From assembly GCF_008087345.1 (NCBI RefSeq), contig NZ_ML701737.1, positions 310,001 through 374,000 on the forward strand: a stretch of 64,000 nt of DNA, written 5' to 3'. Numbering within the stretch: position 1 is the first letter of the stretch; each line of letters begins with the position of its first letter. Under the pieces are notes generated by a model. The model did not search any database. It was not told where the DNA came from and saw only the letters and a program-made list of their open reading frames with translations. Origin of the DNA: Nocardioides caldifontis. Lineage in GTDB: Bacteria > Actinomycetota > Actinomycetes > Propionibacteriales > Nocardioidaceae. The position numbers were made by a program, and so were the translations under genes. This document shows positions 48,711-56,948 of this stretch, in pieces.

Positions 48711-51700
48711 GTGACCACGAACAGCACCCCCACGCACCCCGTCCGCGTCGTCACCGCGTCGAGCCTCTTCGACGGCCACGACGCCTCGATCAACATCATG
48801 CGGCGGATCCTGCAGTCCCAGGGCGCGGAGGTGATCCACCTCGGCCACAACCGCTCGGTCCAGGAGGTCGTCGACGCGGCGGTCGAGGAGGACGTGCAGG
48901 CGGTCGCGGTGTCGTCCTACCAGGGCGGTCACGTGGAGTACTTCGAGTACCTCGTCGAGCTGCTCGCCGAGCGCGGCGCCGGCCACGTCAAGGTGTACGG
49001 CGGGGGCGGCGGCGTGATCGTCCCCGAGGAGATCGCCCGGCTGCGCGGGTCGGGGGTGACGATCTTCTCCCCCGAGGACGGCCAGCGGCTCGGGCTCGTC
49101 GGGATGATCGGCACGATCGTCGAGGCGTGCGACCTCGACCTCTGGGACGTCGCCCCGGCCACCCCCGAGGCGGTGCTCGCCGGTGACCGCTCCGCCGTCG
49201 CCCGCGCGATCACCGGCGCCGAGAGCGGCCGGATCCCCGCCGGCACCCTCGCCGCGCTGCGCGAGGCCGCGCAGGGGCGCGAGGTGCCGGTCCTCGGCAT
49301 CACCGGCACCGGCGGGTCCGGCAAGTCCTCGCTGACCGACGAGCTGGTCCGCCGGCTCCGGGTGGACCAGGAGGACAAGCTCCGGGTCGCCGTCGTCGCG
49401 GTCGACCCCACCCGCCGGCGTGGAGGCGGCGCGCTCCTCGGCGACCGGATCCGGATGAACGCCGTCGACGGCGACCGCGTCTTCTTCCGCTCGCTCGCCA
49501 CCCGCGGCAGCCACGAGCTCCCCGAGTGCCTCGACGACGTCATCGCGATCCTCAAGGGCGCCGGCTTCGACCTCGTCATCGTCGAGACCCCCGGCATCGG
49601 GCAGGGCGACGCCGCGATCGTGCCCCACGTCGACCTGGCGATGTACGTCATGACGCCGGAGTTCGGCGCCGCCTCCCAGCTCGAGAAGATCGACATGCTC
49701 GACTTCGCCGACGTCGTCGCGATCAACAAGTTCGAGCGACGCGGCGCCGCCGACGCGATGCGCGACGTCGGCCGCCAGCTGGTCCGCAACCGCGGTGCGT
49801 TCGGCAAGAAGCCCGAGGAGATGCCGGTCTTCGGCACCTCGGCGGCCACCTTCAACGACGACGGCGTCACCGCGCTCTACCAGCACCTGCGCGGGCTGCT
49901 CGCCGAGCACGGGCTCCCGGTGTCGACCGGCACCCTCCCGCACGTCGACGTCCGGCACTCGACGGTCACCCAGACGATCGTGCCGCCGTCGCGGGTCCGC
50001 TACCTCTCCGAGGTCGCCGAGACGGTGCGCGGCTACCACGCCGAGACCGAGCGGCTCGCCGAGGCGGCCGCGCGGCTGCAGCGGCTCGAGCTGGTGCTCG
50101 GGGAGGTGTCGCAGGTGGTCGAGCCTGTCGAGACCACGGCCGGAGAGGTGGTTTCGACAAGCTCAACCACCCTGGAGCGGCTGGTGGAGGAGGCGCGGGA
50201 GGCGCTGCCCGCGGAGGCACGCAACCAGCTCGAGCGCTGGCCCACGGTCGTCGAGTCCTACTCCGGCGACGAGCAGGTCGTGAAGGTCCGCGACAAGGAG
50301 ATCCACACCCGGCTGACCCGGGAGTCGCTGTCGGGCAACAAGATCCCGCGCGTGGCGCTCCCCCGCTACCGCGACCACGGCGAGCTGCTCCGGTTCCTGC
50401 GCCGCGAGAACCTCCCCGGCTACTTCCCCTTCACCGCCGGCGTCTTCCCGTTCAAGCGCGACAACGAGGACCCGGCGCGGATGTTCGCCGGCGAGGGCGA
50501 CCCGTTCCGCACCAACCGTCGGTTCAAGATGCTCTCGGAGGGCCAGCCTGCGACCCGGCTGTCCACCGCGTTCGACTCGGTCACGCTCTACGGCCGCGAC
50601 CCCGACCTGCGCCCCGACATCTACGGCAAGGTCGGCACCTCCGGTGTCTCCGTCGCGACCCTCGACGACATGAAGGCGCTGTACGACGGGTTTGATCTTG
50701 TCGCGCCCACCACAAGTGTCTCGATGACGATCAACGGGCCCGCTCCGACGATCCTCGCCTTCTTCCTCAACACCGCGATCGACCAGCAGGTCGAGAAGTT
50801 CGAGGCGGAGCATGGCCGTGCGCCGTCCGCGGAGGAGCGGGAGGAGCTCGCGGCGTACGCCCTCTCGACCGTGCGCGGCACGGTCCAGGCCGACATCCTC
50901 AAGGAGGACCAGGGGCAGAACACCTGCCTGTTCTCCACGGAGTTCTCGCTGCGGATGATGGCCGACATCCAGGAGTGGTTCATCCAGCGCAAGGTGCGGA
51001 ACTTCTACTCGGTGTCGATCTCCGGCTACCACATCGCCGAGGCCGGGGCGAACCCGATCAGCCAGCTGGCGTTCACGCTCGCCAACGGGTTCACCTACGT
51101 CGAGGCGTACCTCGCCCGCGGCATGGACATCGACGACTTCGCGCCGAACCTGTCGTTCTTCTTCTCCAACGGGATGGACCCGGAGTACTCCGTGCTCGGC
51201 CGCGTCGCCCGCCGCATCTGGGCGGTCGCCATGAAGGAGAAGTACGGCGCCAACGAGCGGTCCCAGAAGCTGAAGTACCACGTGCAGACGTCCGGCCGGT
51301 CCCTGCACGCGCAGGAGATGGACTTCAACGACATCCGCACCACGCTGCAGGCGCTGATCGCGATCTACGACAACGCCAACAGCCTGCACACCAACGCGTT
51401 CGACGAGGCGGTGACGACGCCCACGGAGGAGTCGGTCCGCCGGGCGCTGGCGATCCAGCTGATCATCAACCGCGAGTGGGGGCTCGCGATGAACGAGAAC
51501 CCCCTGCAGGGGTCGTTCATCATCGACGAGCTCACCGACCTCGTGGAGGAGGCGGTCCTCCGCGAGTTCGACAACATCAACGAGCGCGGCGGTGTCCTCG
51601 GCGCGATGGAGACCGGCTACCAGCGTGGCCGGATCCAAGACGAGTCGATGCTCTACGAGCACCGCAAGCACGACGGGTCGCTGCCGATCATCGGCGTCAA

Positions 51701-51974
51701 CACGTTCCTCCCGCCGGAGGGCCGCGAGGAGCCGCCGACCGTCGAGCTCGCCCGGGCGACCGAGCAGGAGAAGCAGTCGCAGCTCGAGCGGGTGCAGGCC
51801 TTCCAGGCGGCGCACCGCGAGGAGGCGGAGGTCGCCCTGCAGCGGCTCAAGGACGCGGCGATGGCGGGCGAGAACGTCTTCGCGGTGCTCATGGACGCGG
51901 CCCGGGTCTGCTCGCTGCAGCAGGTGACCGAGGCGTTCTTCGAGGTCGGCGGGGCCTACCGGCGCAACGTGTAG
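48711..51974 (+). CDS. icmF: Fused isobutyryl-CoA mutase IcmF (B12 domain, G-protein chaperone and mutase in one chain)
   Basis: 1087 residues from the GTG at 48711. The B12-binding domain (about 10-140) has SLFDGHDASINIM, where His23 is the cobalt ligand. The MeaI-type G domain (about 190-430) has GTGGSGKSS at about 197. A linker at about 440-490 is followed by the mutase TIM barrel (about 510-1050; YGKVGTSGVSVATLDDMKAL, SVSISGYHIAEAGANPISQL). It interconverts isobutyryl-CoA and butyryl-CoA (also isovaleryl/pivalyl-CoA in some members) using adenosylcobalamin. The linker holds an in-frame inverted repeat (50114-50171) that encodes VVEPVETTAGEVVSTSSTT. Regulated by the upstream MarR protein. 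Confidence 0.95.
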   Translation: MTTNSTPTHPVRVVTASSLFDGHDASINIMRRILQSQGAEVIHLGHNRSVQEVVDAAVEEDVQAVAVSSYQGGHVEYFEYLVELLAERGAGHVKVYGGGGGVIVPEEIARLRGSGVTIFSPEDGQRLGLVGMIGTIVEACDLDLWDVAPATPEAVLAGDRSAVARAITGAESGRIPAGTLAALREAAQGREVPVLGITGTGGSGKSSLTDELVRRLRVDQEDKLRVAVVAVDPTRRRGGGALLGDRIRMNAVDGDRVFFRSLATRGSHELPECLDDVIAILKGAGFDLVIVETPGIGQGDAAIVPHVDLAMYVMTPEFGAASQLEKIDMLDFADVVAINKFERRGAADAMRDVGRQLVRNRGAFGKKPEEMPVFGTSAATFNDDGVTALYQHLRGLLAEHGLPVSTGTLPHVDVRHSTVTQTIVPPSRVRYLSEVAETVRGYHAETERLAEAAARLQRLELVLGEVSQVVEPVETTAGEVVSTSSTTLERLVEEAREALPAEARNQLERWPTVVESYSGDEQVVKVRDKEIHTRLTRESLSGNKIPRVALPRYRDHGELLRFLRRENLPGYFPFTAGVFPFKRDNEDPARMFAGEGDPFRTNRRFKMLSEGQPATRLSTAFDSVTLYGRDPDLRPDIYGKVGTSGVSVATLDDMKALYDGFDLVAPTTSVSMTINGPAPTILAFFLNTAIDQQVEKFEAEHGRAPSAEEREELAAYALSTVRGTVQADILKEDQGQNTCLFSTEFSLRMMADIQEWFIQRKVRNFYSVSISGYHIAEAGANPISQLAFTLANGFTYVEAYLARGMDIDDFAPNLSFFFSNGMDPEYSVLGRVARRIWAVAMKEKYGANERSQKLKYHVQTSGRSLHAQEMDFNDIRTTLQALIAIYDNANSLHTNAFDEAVTTPTEESVRRALAIQLIINREWGLAMNENPLQGSFIIDELTDLVEEAVLREFDNINERGGVLGAMETGYQRGRIQDESMLYEHRKHDGSLPIIGVNTFLPPEGREEPPTVELARATEQEKQSQLERVQAFQAAHREEAEVALQRLKDAAMAGENVFAVLMDAARVCSLQQVTEAFFEVGGAYRRNV
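50114..50171. repeat. Inverted repeat of the GGTTGAGC/GTCGAAACC type inserted in the icmF linker
   Basis: Two 24-bp arms (50114-50137, containing GGTCGAGCCTGTCGAGACCA; 50148-50171, containing GGTTTCGACAAGCTCAACCA) match in about 20 of 24 positions when folded, with a 10-bp loop. It resembles a dispersed actinobacterial palindromic repeat normally found between genes. It keeps the reading frame. Confidence 0.85.
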
Positions 51975-52576
51975 GACGCGCGGGCGAGCTCGACCAGCTC
52001 CTCCTCCGGCCACGCGCCGCGCACGCCGGGGCACCGCGCGAGGTAGCCGCCGACCCGTTCGGCGGGCCACCCGTGCGTCTCCCGGAGGCCCGCGCAGATC
52101 CAGCGGAGGTAGGCCGCGCTCGGCGGCTGCGGCTCCAGCGGGTGGCCGGCGGCGATCGTGACCGCCGGCCGGCCGTCGAGGTCCGGGAGCCGGAGCACGG
52201 TGTCGTAGCCGCCCTCGCGGACCTTGGCCGCCCCGCCCTCCGCGACCAGGTGCAGGCCGAAGTCGGTCCCGAGCGGGTGCCGTGTCTCCTGGACGACCAC
52301 GTCGTTGGCCTGCTCGGCCGTCAGGAGGTACGCGCGGCCCGCGACCGTGCCATTCCCCGACCGGTCGTAGAACGCCATCCCGCCGGACCACACCGTCGAC
52401 CGGCCTGCGAAGTGCAGCGTGCCTGGAAGCTCGACCGCCACGTCGTCCCGCGGCGCGGCGGTGTCCCGGCAGCCGGTGTAGGTGCGGGCCCCTCCCTCGG
52501 GACGTCCTCCGCCCAGGTAGCAGTCGAACCGTGCCTTCGCGAGGTTCGAGCCGTAGGCGACGTACCAGATCTCCAC
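51956..52576 (-). CDS. Gamma-glutamylcyclotransferase-fold protein
   Basis: 206 residues from the GTG at 52574-52576. The N-terminal VAYGSNLAKARFDCYLGGG contains the YGSN phosphate/substrate loop of the GGCT (BtrG/AIG2) fold, with likely acid residues downstream (AYLLTAEQANDVVVQE). Some databases label such proteins histone deacetylase, which the sequence does not support. It is 4 bp downstream of the Hsp70-like gene, so it is part of its operon, and overlaps icmF tail to tail by 19 bp. Reaction unknown. Confidence 0.7.
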   Translation of the reverse strand: MEIWYVAYGSNLAKARFDCYLGGGRPEGGARTYTGCRDTAAPRDDVAVELPGTLHFAGRSTVWSGGMAFYDRSGNGTVAGRAYLLTAEQANDVVVQETRHPLGTDFGLHLVAEGGAAKVREGGYDTVLRLPDLDGRPAVTIAAGHPLEPQPPSAAYLRWICAGLRETHGWPAERVGGYLARCPGVRGAWPEEELVELARASYTLRR

Positions 52577-52580
52577 GCGC

Positions 52581-54932
52581 TCAGCGGCTCGCCCAGGCCG
52601 CCGGCCCGCTGACCTCGCCGATCGCGTCGCTGAACGGCTCGGGCTGCGCCCCGGGAGCCAGCTCGAGCACCATCAGCTGCCCCGTCTCGGCGTCCTCGTC
52701 GGCGGCGAGCTCGAACACCACGCGGCTCCCGTCCGGCGACCAGGAGGGGTCCCGCGCGACGCCGCTGTCGGGGGTGACGAGGAGGCAGGTCGGCACCTGG
52801 GTGACCGGGTCGGGCTCGGGCTCGGTGGGGCAGCCGAGGCTCTCCGCGGTGCCGTCGTCGGCCACCATCCGGAGGGTGCCGTCGCTGCGGTAGAGGATCC
52901 GCCCGTCGACGGGCGACCCCACGGTGTCCTCCGCCTGGCCGGAGGTCAGCGCGACCTCCTCGCCGGGGTCCGCCGGCGTCGGGTCGCGGAAGACGTGCAC
53001 GCCGGGTGCCTCGTGGTTGGGCCCGAAGGTGACTGCCAGCGCGCCGGTGCCGGTGAAGCTCGGGTTGCCGAGCTCGACCTGGTCGAGCCCGGTCATCGGC
53101 GTGAGGCCGGTGATCACCCCGTCCTCGCCGGCCGTCCCCTGGAACACCTGGCGTTCCGGTCCCTCGCCGAGCCGGCAGAGCACGAGGACCCGCCCTTCGG
53201 TGCCGGGGTCCCACGCGGGGCGGTTCACGCAGGAGGCGCCGGGCGGGTCCTCAGGGACGGCGGGCACCACCTCGCCGCTGGCGAGCTCGAGCACCTCCAT
53301 CCGCCATGCGTCGCGCGAGTCGCCGGAGCGGAAGTACACCAGCCGGCGGTCGGGCGAGAGCGACGGGAGGTCGGGCGCGACGCCCGCCTCCGTGAGCGGG
53401 TCGCGGGTCCCGTCGCCCACGGCGTAGAGGCGGACACCGTCGCCGAGGTCGAGGGGCACGACGAGCGTCGACTCCGGCAGGGCCTCCACCGTCTCCTCGG
53501 TGCCGCCGCCCTCGGTGGTCCCGCCACCGGACTCCTCCGTGTCGCGCAGCGCCCACCACAGGGCGGCCACCACGACGACCACGGCGAGCGCCCCGGCGCC
53601 GGCCACCCACGGCAGCCGGCCGCGGAGCCACGGCGGGCCCCCACCGCCGCCCGGTGCGGGCGGTGGCGGGTGGGCAACCGGTGGCGGCGTGCTCGGGGCC
53701 GTCCTGGGCAGCTCGGCGGTCGCGCTCTCCGAGACGGCTCGGGCCGGAGCGGCGACGGGAGCGGTGGGTGCCACGGGTGCGGCGGCCGCGGTGGCGGTCC
53801 GGCCGGCGTCGCGGGTCGGCCAGCTGGTCGTGGGTGCGGGCGCCGCGGAGGGTGCCGGCGCAGGAGCGGCGCCTGCCGTCGCCTGGTACTGCACCGCGCC
53901 GAGCGCGATGTCGTGCTTGGGGTGGGTGTCCATCGCGGTCCGGACGCCGAGCTCGCTCTGGAGGAGCTGGCTGACCAGCGGGATCCGTGAGCTGCCGCCG
54001 ACCAGCACCGCCGCGGCCAGCTGGTCGCCGGTGGTCCCCGACGAACGCAGCGCCCGTTGCGTCGCTGCGAGCGTCTCCCGCAGCGCCGGCGAGATCAGCT
54101 CCTCGAGCTCGGTCCTCGTGAGCCGCACCGACGTCGTCACCCCCGGCAGCGCCACCGGCACCACCGCGTCGACGTCGTTCGACAGCGCCTCCTTGGCCTC
54201 CACGCAGTCGCGGCGCAGCCGGGTCAGCCCGGCGGTGACCTCCGGCTCCTCCGGGTCGAGCCCCGCCACCCGGTCTCCGAGCAGCCCGAGCACGTGACGG
54301 AAGACCGCCTCGTCGAAGTCGATGCCTCCGAGGTGCTCGACCCCGTCCGGGGTCCCGACGATCCCGAACCCCACCTCGCGCCGCTCGAGCACGCAGACGT
54401 CGAAGGTGCCGCCGCCGAGGTCGTAGACGACCACCCGCGCGCCCGGCTCCAGCGGCGCCCGGGACGCGTACTGCGTCGCCGCGGCCTCGGGCTCCGTGCA
54501 CGTGACCACCGCCGGAAGGTCCGCCAACGTGCCGACCTGCGCGAACAGCTCCTGCTTGAAGCCGCCCCAGTTCGCCGGCCGCGTCAGCACGACCTCCCCG
54601 GGACCACCACCCTGCCGTTCCGACGCCGTCGCGACGACCCACCGCAGCAACGTCGCCGTCAGCGCCTGCGGGGAGAACGGCTGTCCGCCGACCAGCACCG
54701 GCACGGTGTCGCCCAACCGGCGCTTGAACTCACGGACGACACGTCCGGGCTCCGTCGCACTCCGTCGCTCGGCGGCCTCGCCGCACAGCCACGTGCCGTC
54801 CTCGGCCAGGAACAGCACCGACGGCACCTGCAGGGCCCGGTTCCCCAGCCCCACCATGCGGGGCCCGCTGCCGTCGTCGGTGGCGGCCGCGGTGAAGGTG
54901 GTCCCCAGGTCGATACCCAGCCGGTACCCCAT
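52581..54932 (-). CDS. Hsp70-like ATPase fused through a membrane helix to an extracytoplasmic TolB-like beta-propeller
   Basis: 783 residues from the ATG at 54930-54932. Residues 1-350 are an Hsp70/actin-type ATPase with phosphate loops (GIDLGTTFTAAATDD, VVVYDLGGGTFDVCV) and the adenosine motif AAVLVGGSSRIPLV. No substrate-binding domain follows. Instead, an Ala/Pro linker (355-435), one membrane helix (about 440-462) and a C-terminal domain with TolB/WD-like repeats (LSPDRRLVYFRSGD, PAWDPGTEGRVLVLC, PSWSPDGSRVVFEL) follow. The ATPase would be cytoplasmic and the propeller outside. Function unknown. Divergent from the hydrolase gene at 55014 across 81 bp. Confidence 0.85.
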   Translation of the reverse strand: MGYRLGIDLGTTFTAAATDDGSGPRMVGLGNRALQVPSVLFLAEDGTWLCGEAAERRSATEPGRVVREFKRRLGDTVPVLVGGQPFSPQALTATLLRWVVATASERQGGGPGEVVLTRPANWGGFKQELFAQVGTLADLPAVVTCTEPEAAATQYASRAPLEPGARVVVYDLGGGTFDVCVLERREVGFGIVGTPDGVEHLGGIDFDEAVFRHVLGLLGDRVAGLDPEEPEVTAGLTRLRRDCVEAKEALSNDVDAVVPVALPGVTTSVRLTRTELEELISPALRETLAATQRALRSSGTTGDQLAAAVLVGGSSRIPLVSQLLQSELGVRTAMDTHPKHDIALGAVQYQATAGAAPAPAPSAAPAPTTSWPTRDAGRTATAAAAPVAPTAPVAAPARAVSESATAELPRTAPSTPPPVAHPPPPAPGGGGGPPWLRGRLPWVAGAGALAVVVVVAALWWALRDTEESGGGTTEGGGTEETVEALPESTLVVPLDLGDGVRLYAVGDGTRDPLTEAGVAPDLPSLSPDRRLVYFRSGDSRDAWRMEVLELASGEVVPAVPEDPPGASCVNRPAWDPGTEGRVLVLCRLGEGPERQVFQGTAGEDGVITGLTPMTGLDQVELGNPSFTGTGALAVTFGPNHEAPGVHVFRDPTPADPGEEVALTSGQAEDTVGSPVDGRILYRSDGTLRMVADDGTAESLGCPTEPEPDPVTQVPTCLLVTPDSGVARDPSWSPDGSRVVFELAADEDAETGQLMVLELAPGAQPEPFSDAIGEVSGPAAWASR

Positions 54933-55013
54933 GACTCGCGACCCTACCGCCGCTCCCGGGGCAGTCCTAGACTCCGGGGAACCGGCCACAGCGCCGGACC
55001 TCGGGGTGGTCAG
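54933..55013. promoter_or_regulatory. Short divergent promoter region
   Basis: 81 bp shared by the Hsp70-like gene and the NlpC/P60 gene. No clear palindrome or strong -35/-10 pair was seen, but both start codons face away from it, so the two promoters must overlap here. Confidence 0.4.
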
Positions 55014-56909
55014 ATGAAGCTCGACATCCAGCAGATCTACGAGGCGGCGAGGGCCGCCGGGTTCACCCCCGACCAGGCGACGACCTGGACCGCGATCGCG
55101 CTCGCCGAGTCCGGGGGCGAGACGGGGGCGCTGAACGACGTCGGCGAGCACTCGGTCGGGCTGTGGCAGATCAACGTCGCCTCGGATGTCCGCTCCAACA
55201 CGTGGGGCGACCTCACCGACCCCTACGTGAACGCGCGTGCGGCGTACGAGATCTCCCACCAGGGCACGGACATGCGGCCCTGGACCACGACGCACGACTC
55301 CAACGAGGGCACCGCGCACGACTACCGCACCTACCTCGCGCAGGTCTCCGCCGTCACGGGGTACACCGGCGACCCGCGGGGCGTCGACGGGTACGGCGCC
55401 CCGCTCCCCCCGCCGCTACCCCCGTCGGGGCCGACGGACGACACGGCGACGGTGCCGGCGTACGACCAGATCGACACCGGCATGGACCCGGCCGGCCAGC
55501 TCGACAGCGACTCCGACGGGCTCACCGACAGCTTCGAGCGGATGGCCGGCAGCAGCCCCGACGTCGCCGACACCGACCAGGACGGGCTCTCCGACGCGCG
55601 GGAGGCGGTGGTGACGGGCACCGACGCCCTGCTCGCCGACACCGACGGCGACCTGCTCACCGACTCGACCGAGGAGACGCTGGGCACCAGCGGGACGACC
55701 TGGGACACCGACTCCGACGGCGCCTCGGACGGCATCGAGGTCAAGCACCGCAGCAACCCGCTGCTCGCCGAGAACGGCACCGTGCCGCAGCAGGACACGG
55801 TGGCGCCGCCGGTGCAGACGACGTCGACGATGCAGACCGCGATGGCGGGCTCGACGATGCCGGGTTCGACGATGCCGGGCTCCACGATGGTGCAGAGCGG
55901 CACCCTGCCGACCGGCACCGCATCCACCCTCGCCGACCAGTTCGTCGCGCTCGCCCAGGCACAGAAGGGCGACAGCTACGTCTTCGGGACGGAGGCGGAC
56001 CTCGACGACGCCGACCCGGACTCCTTCGACTGCTCGGAGCTGACGCAGTGGGCGGCCGAACAGGTGGGCGTGACGATCCCCGACGGCGCGATGTACCAGT
56101 ACCTCGAGCTCAAGGACCAGGGACAGCTGATGTCCGTCGACGAGGCGCTGCGGACCAAGGGCGCGCTGCTCTTCTACTTCTCCGAGGAGCCGACACCTGG
56201 TGGCAGCAGGCCGGGCACCGCGCACGTCGCGATCAGCCTGGGTGACGGCCGGACGATCGAGGCACGCGGCACGTCGTACGGCGTGAACGAGTTCCCGGCC
56301 GAGGGCAGGTTCAACTACGCCGGCGTGATCCCGGAGATGGCCGGCTCGCCGGTCGGCGACCTCGCCCCGACCGCGTTCGACGCGACCGCCACGACGACGG
56401 GCCCGGACGCCGACCAGGACGGGCTTTCCGACGTGTTCGAGCAGATGGTCGGGCTCGACCCCATGTCGGCGGACAGCGACGGCGACGGCATCGACGACGC
56501 GACCGAGCAGCTCGGCGGCGGCACGACCACGACGACGGTCGCCGCGCCACCGATGAGCGAGCAGGAGGTCGCCGCAGCCCTTGCCCAGCAAGGGCTCGAC
56601 GCCAAGGGCGACGAGGACGACGACGGGCTGAGCAACCGCTACGAGGTCGCGCACCGGCTCGACCCGACGCTCGCCGACACCGACTCCGACGGGCTGAGCG
56701 ACAGCACCGAGGACATGCTCGGCACCAGCGGGACCTCGGTCGACACCGACGCCGACGGGCTCACCGACTTCCTCGAGCAGGAGCTCGGCACCGACCCGCT
56801 GACCCGGGGCACGCCCCTCGACCGTTGGGGTCTCGGCGCGGACGAGGACCTGGCCGAACCGCCCGGTCAAGAGCCCGTCGAGACCATGGACGCCGACGGC
56901 GACCTCTAG
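55014..56909 (+). CDS. Multi-domain cell-wall hydrolase: lysozyme-like + NlpC/P60 with thrombospondin type 3 calcium repeats
   Basis: 631 residues, no signal peptide. Residues 1-110 are lysozyme/transglycosylase-like (AIALAESGGE with Glu32; HSVGLWQINV). Four TSP3 repeats of D-x-D-x-DG type lie at about 163-240 (DSDSDGLTD, DTDQDGLSD, DTDGDLLTD, DTDSDGASD). An NlpC/P60 peptidase domain follows (about 300-440; DSFDCSELTQW with Cys340, GTAHVAISLG with His404), then five more TSP3 repeats (about 463-585). A GSTMP tandem lies at 279-291. It should cut both glycan and peptide parts of peptidoglycan, with calcium rigidifying the stalks. Lack of an export signal and position beside a contractile injection system suggest it is a tail lysin or payload, which is inference. 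Confidence 0.85.
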   Translation: MKLDIQQIYEAARAAGFTPDQATTWTAIALAESGGETGALNDVGEHSVGLWQINVASDVRSNTWGDLTDPYVNARAAYEISHQGTDMRPWTTTHDSNEGTAHDYRTYLAQVSAVTGYTGDPRGVDGYGAPLPPPLPPSGPTDDTATVPAYDQIDTGMDPAGQLDSDSDGLTDSFERMAGSSPDVADTDQDGLSDAREAVVTGTDALLADTDGDLLTDSTEETLGTSGTTWDTDSDGASDGIEVKHRSNPLLAENGTVPQQDTVAPPVQTTSTMQTAMAGSTMPGSTMPGSTMVQSGTLPTGTASTLADQFVALAQAQKGDSYVFGTEADLDDADPDSFDCSELTQWAAEQVGVTIPDGAMYQYLELKDQGQLMSVDEALRTKGALLFYFSEEPTPGGSRPGTAHVAISLGDGRTIEARGTSYGVNEFPAEGRFNYAGVIPEMAGSPVGDLAPTAFDATATTTGPDADQDGLSDVFEQMVGLDPMSADSDGDGIDDATEQLGGGTTTTTVAAPPMSEQEVAAALAQQGLDAKGDEDDDGLSNRYEVAHRLDPTLADTDSDGLSDSTEDMLGTSGTSVDTDADGLTDFLEQELGTDPLTRGTPLDRWGLGADEDLAEPPGQEPVETMDADGDL

Positions 56910-56948
56910 TAGACCCGGGAACAGACCGACCAGCGCGGGAAGGCGGAG

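Noticed and set aside
51956-52576. Histone deacetylase
   Set aside because: The VAYGSN loop and overall pattern are those of gamma-glutamylcyclotransferase-fold proteins. No deacetylase zinc-binding motifs are present.
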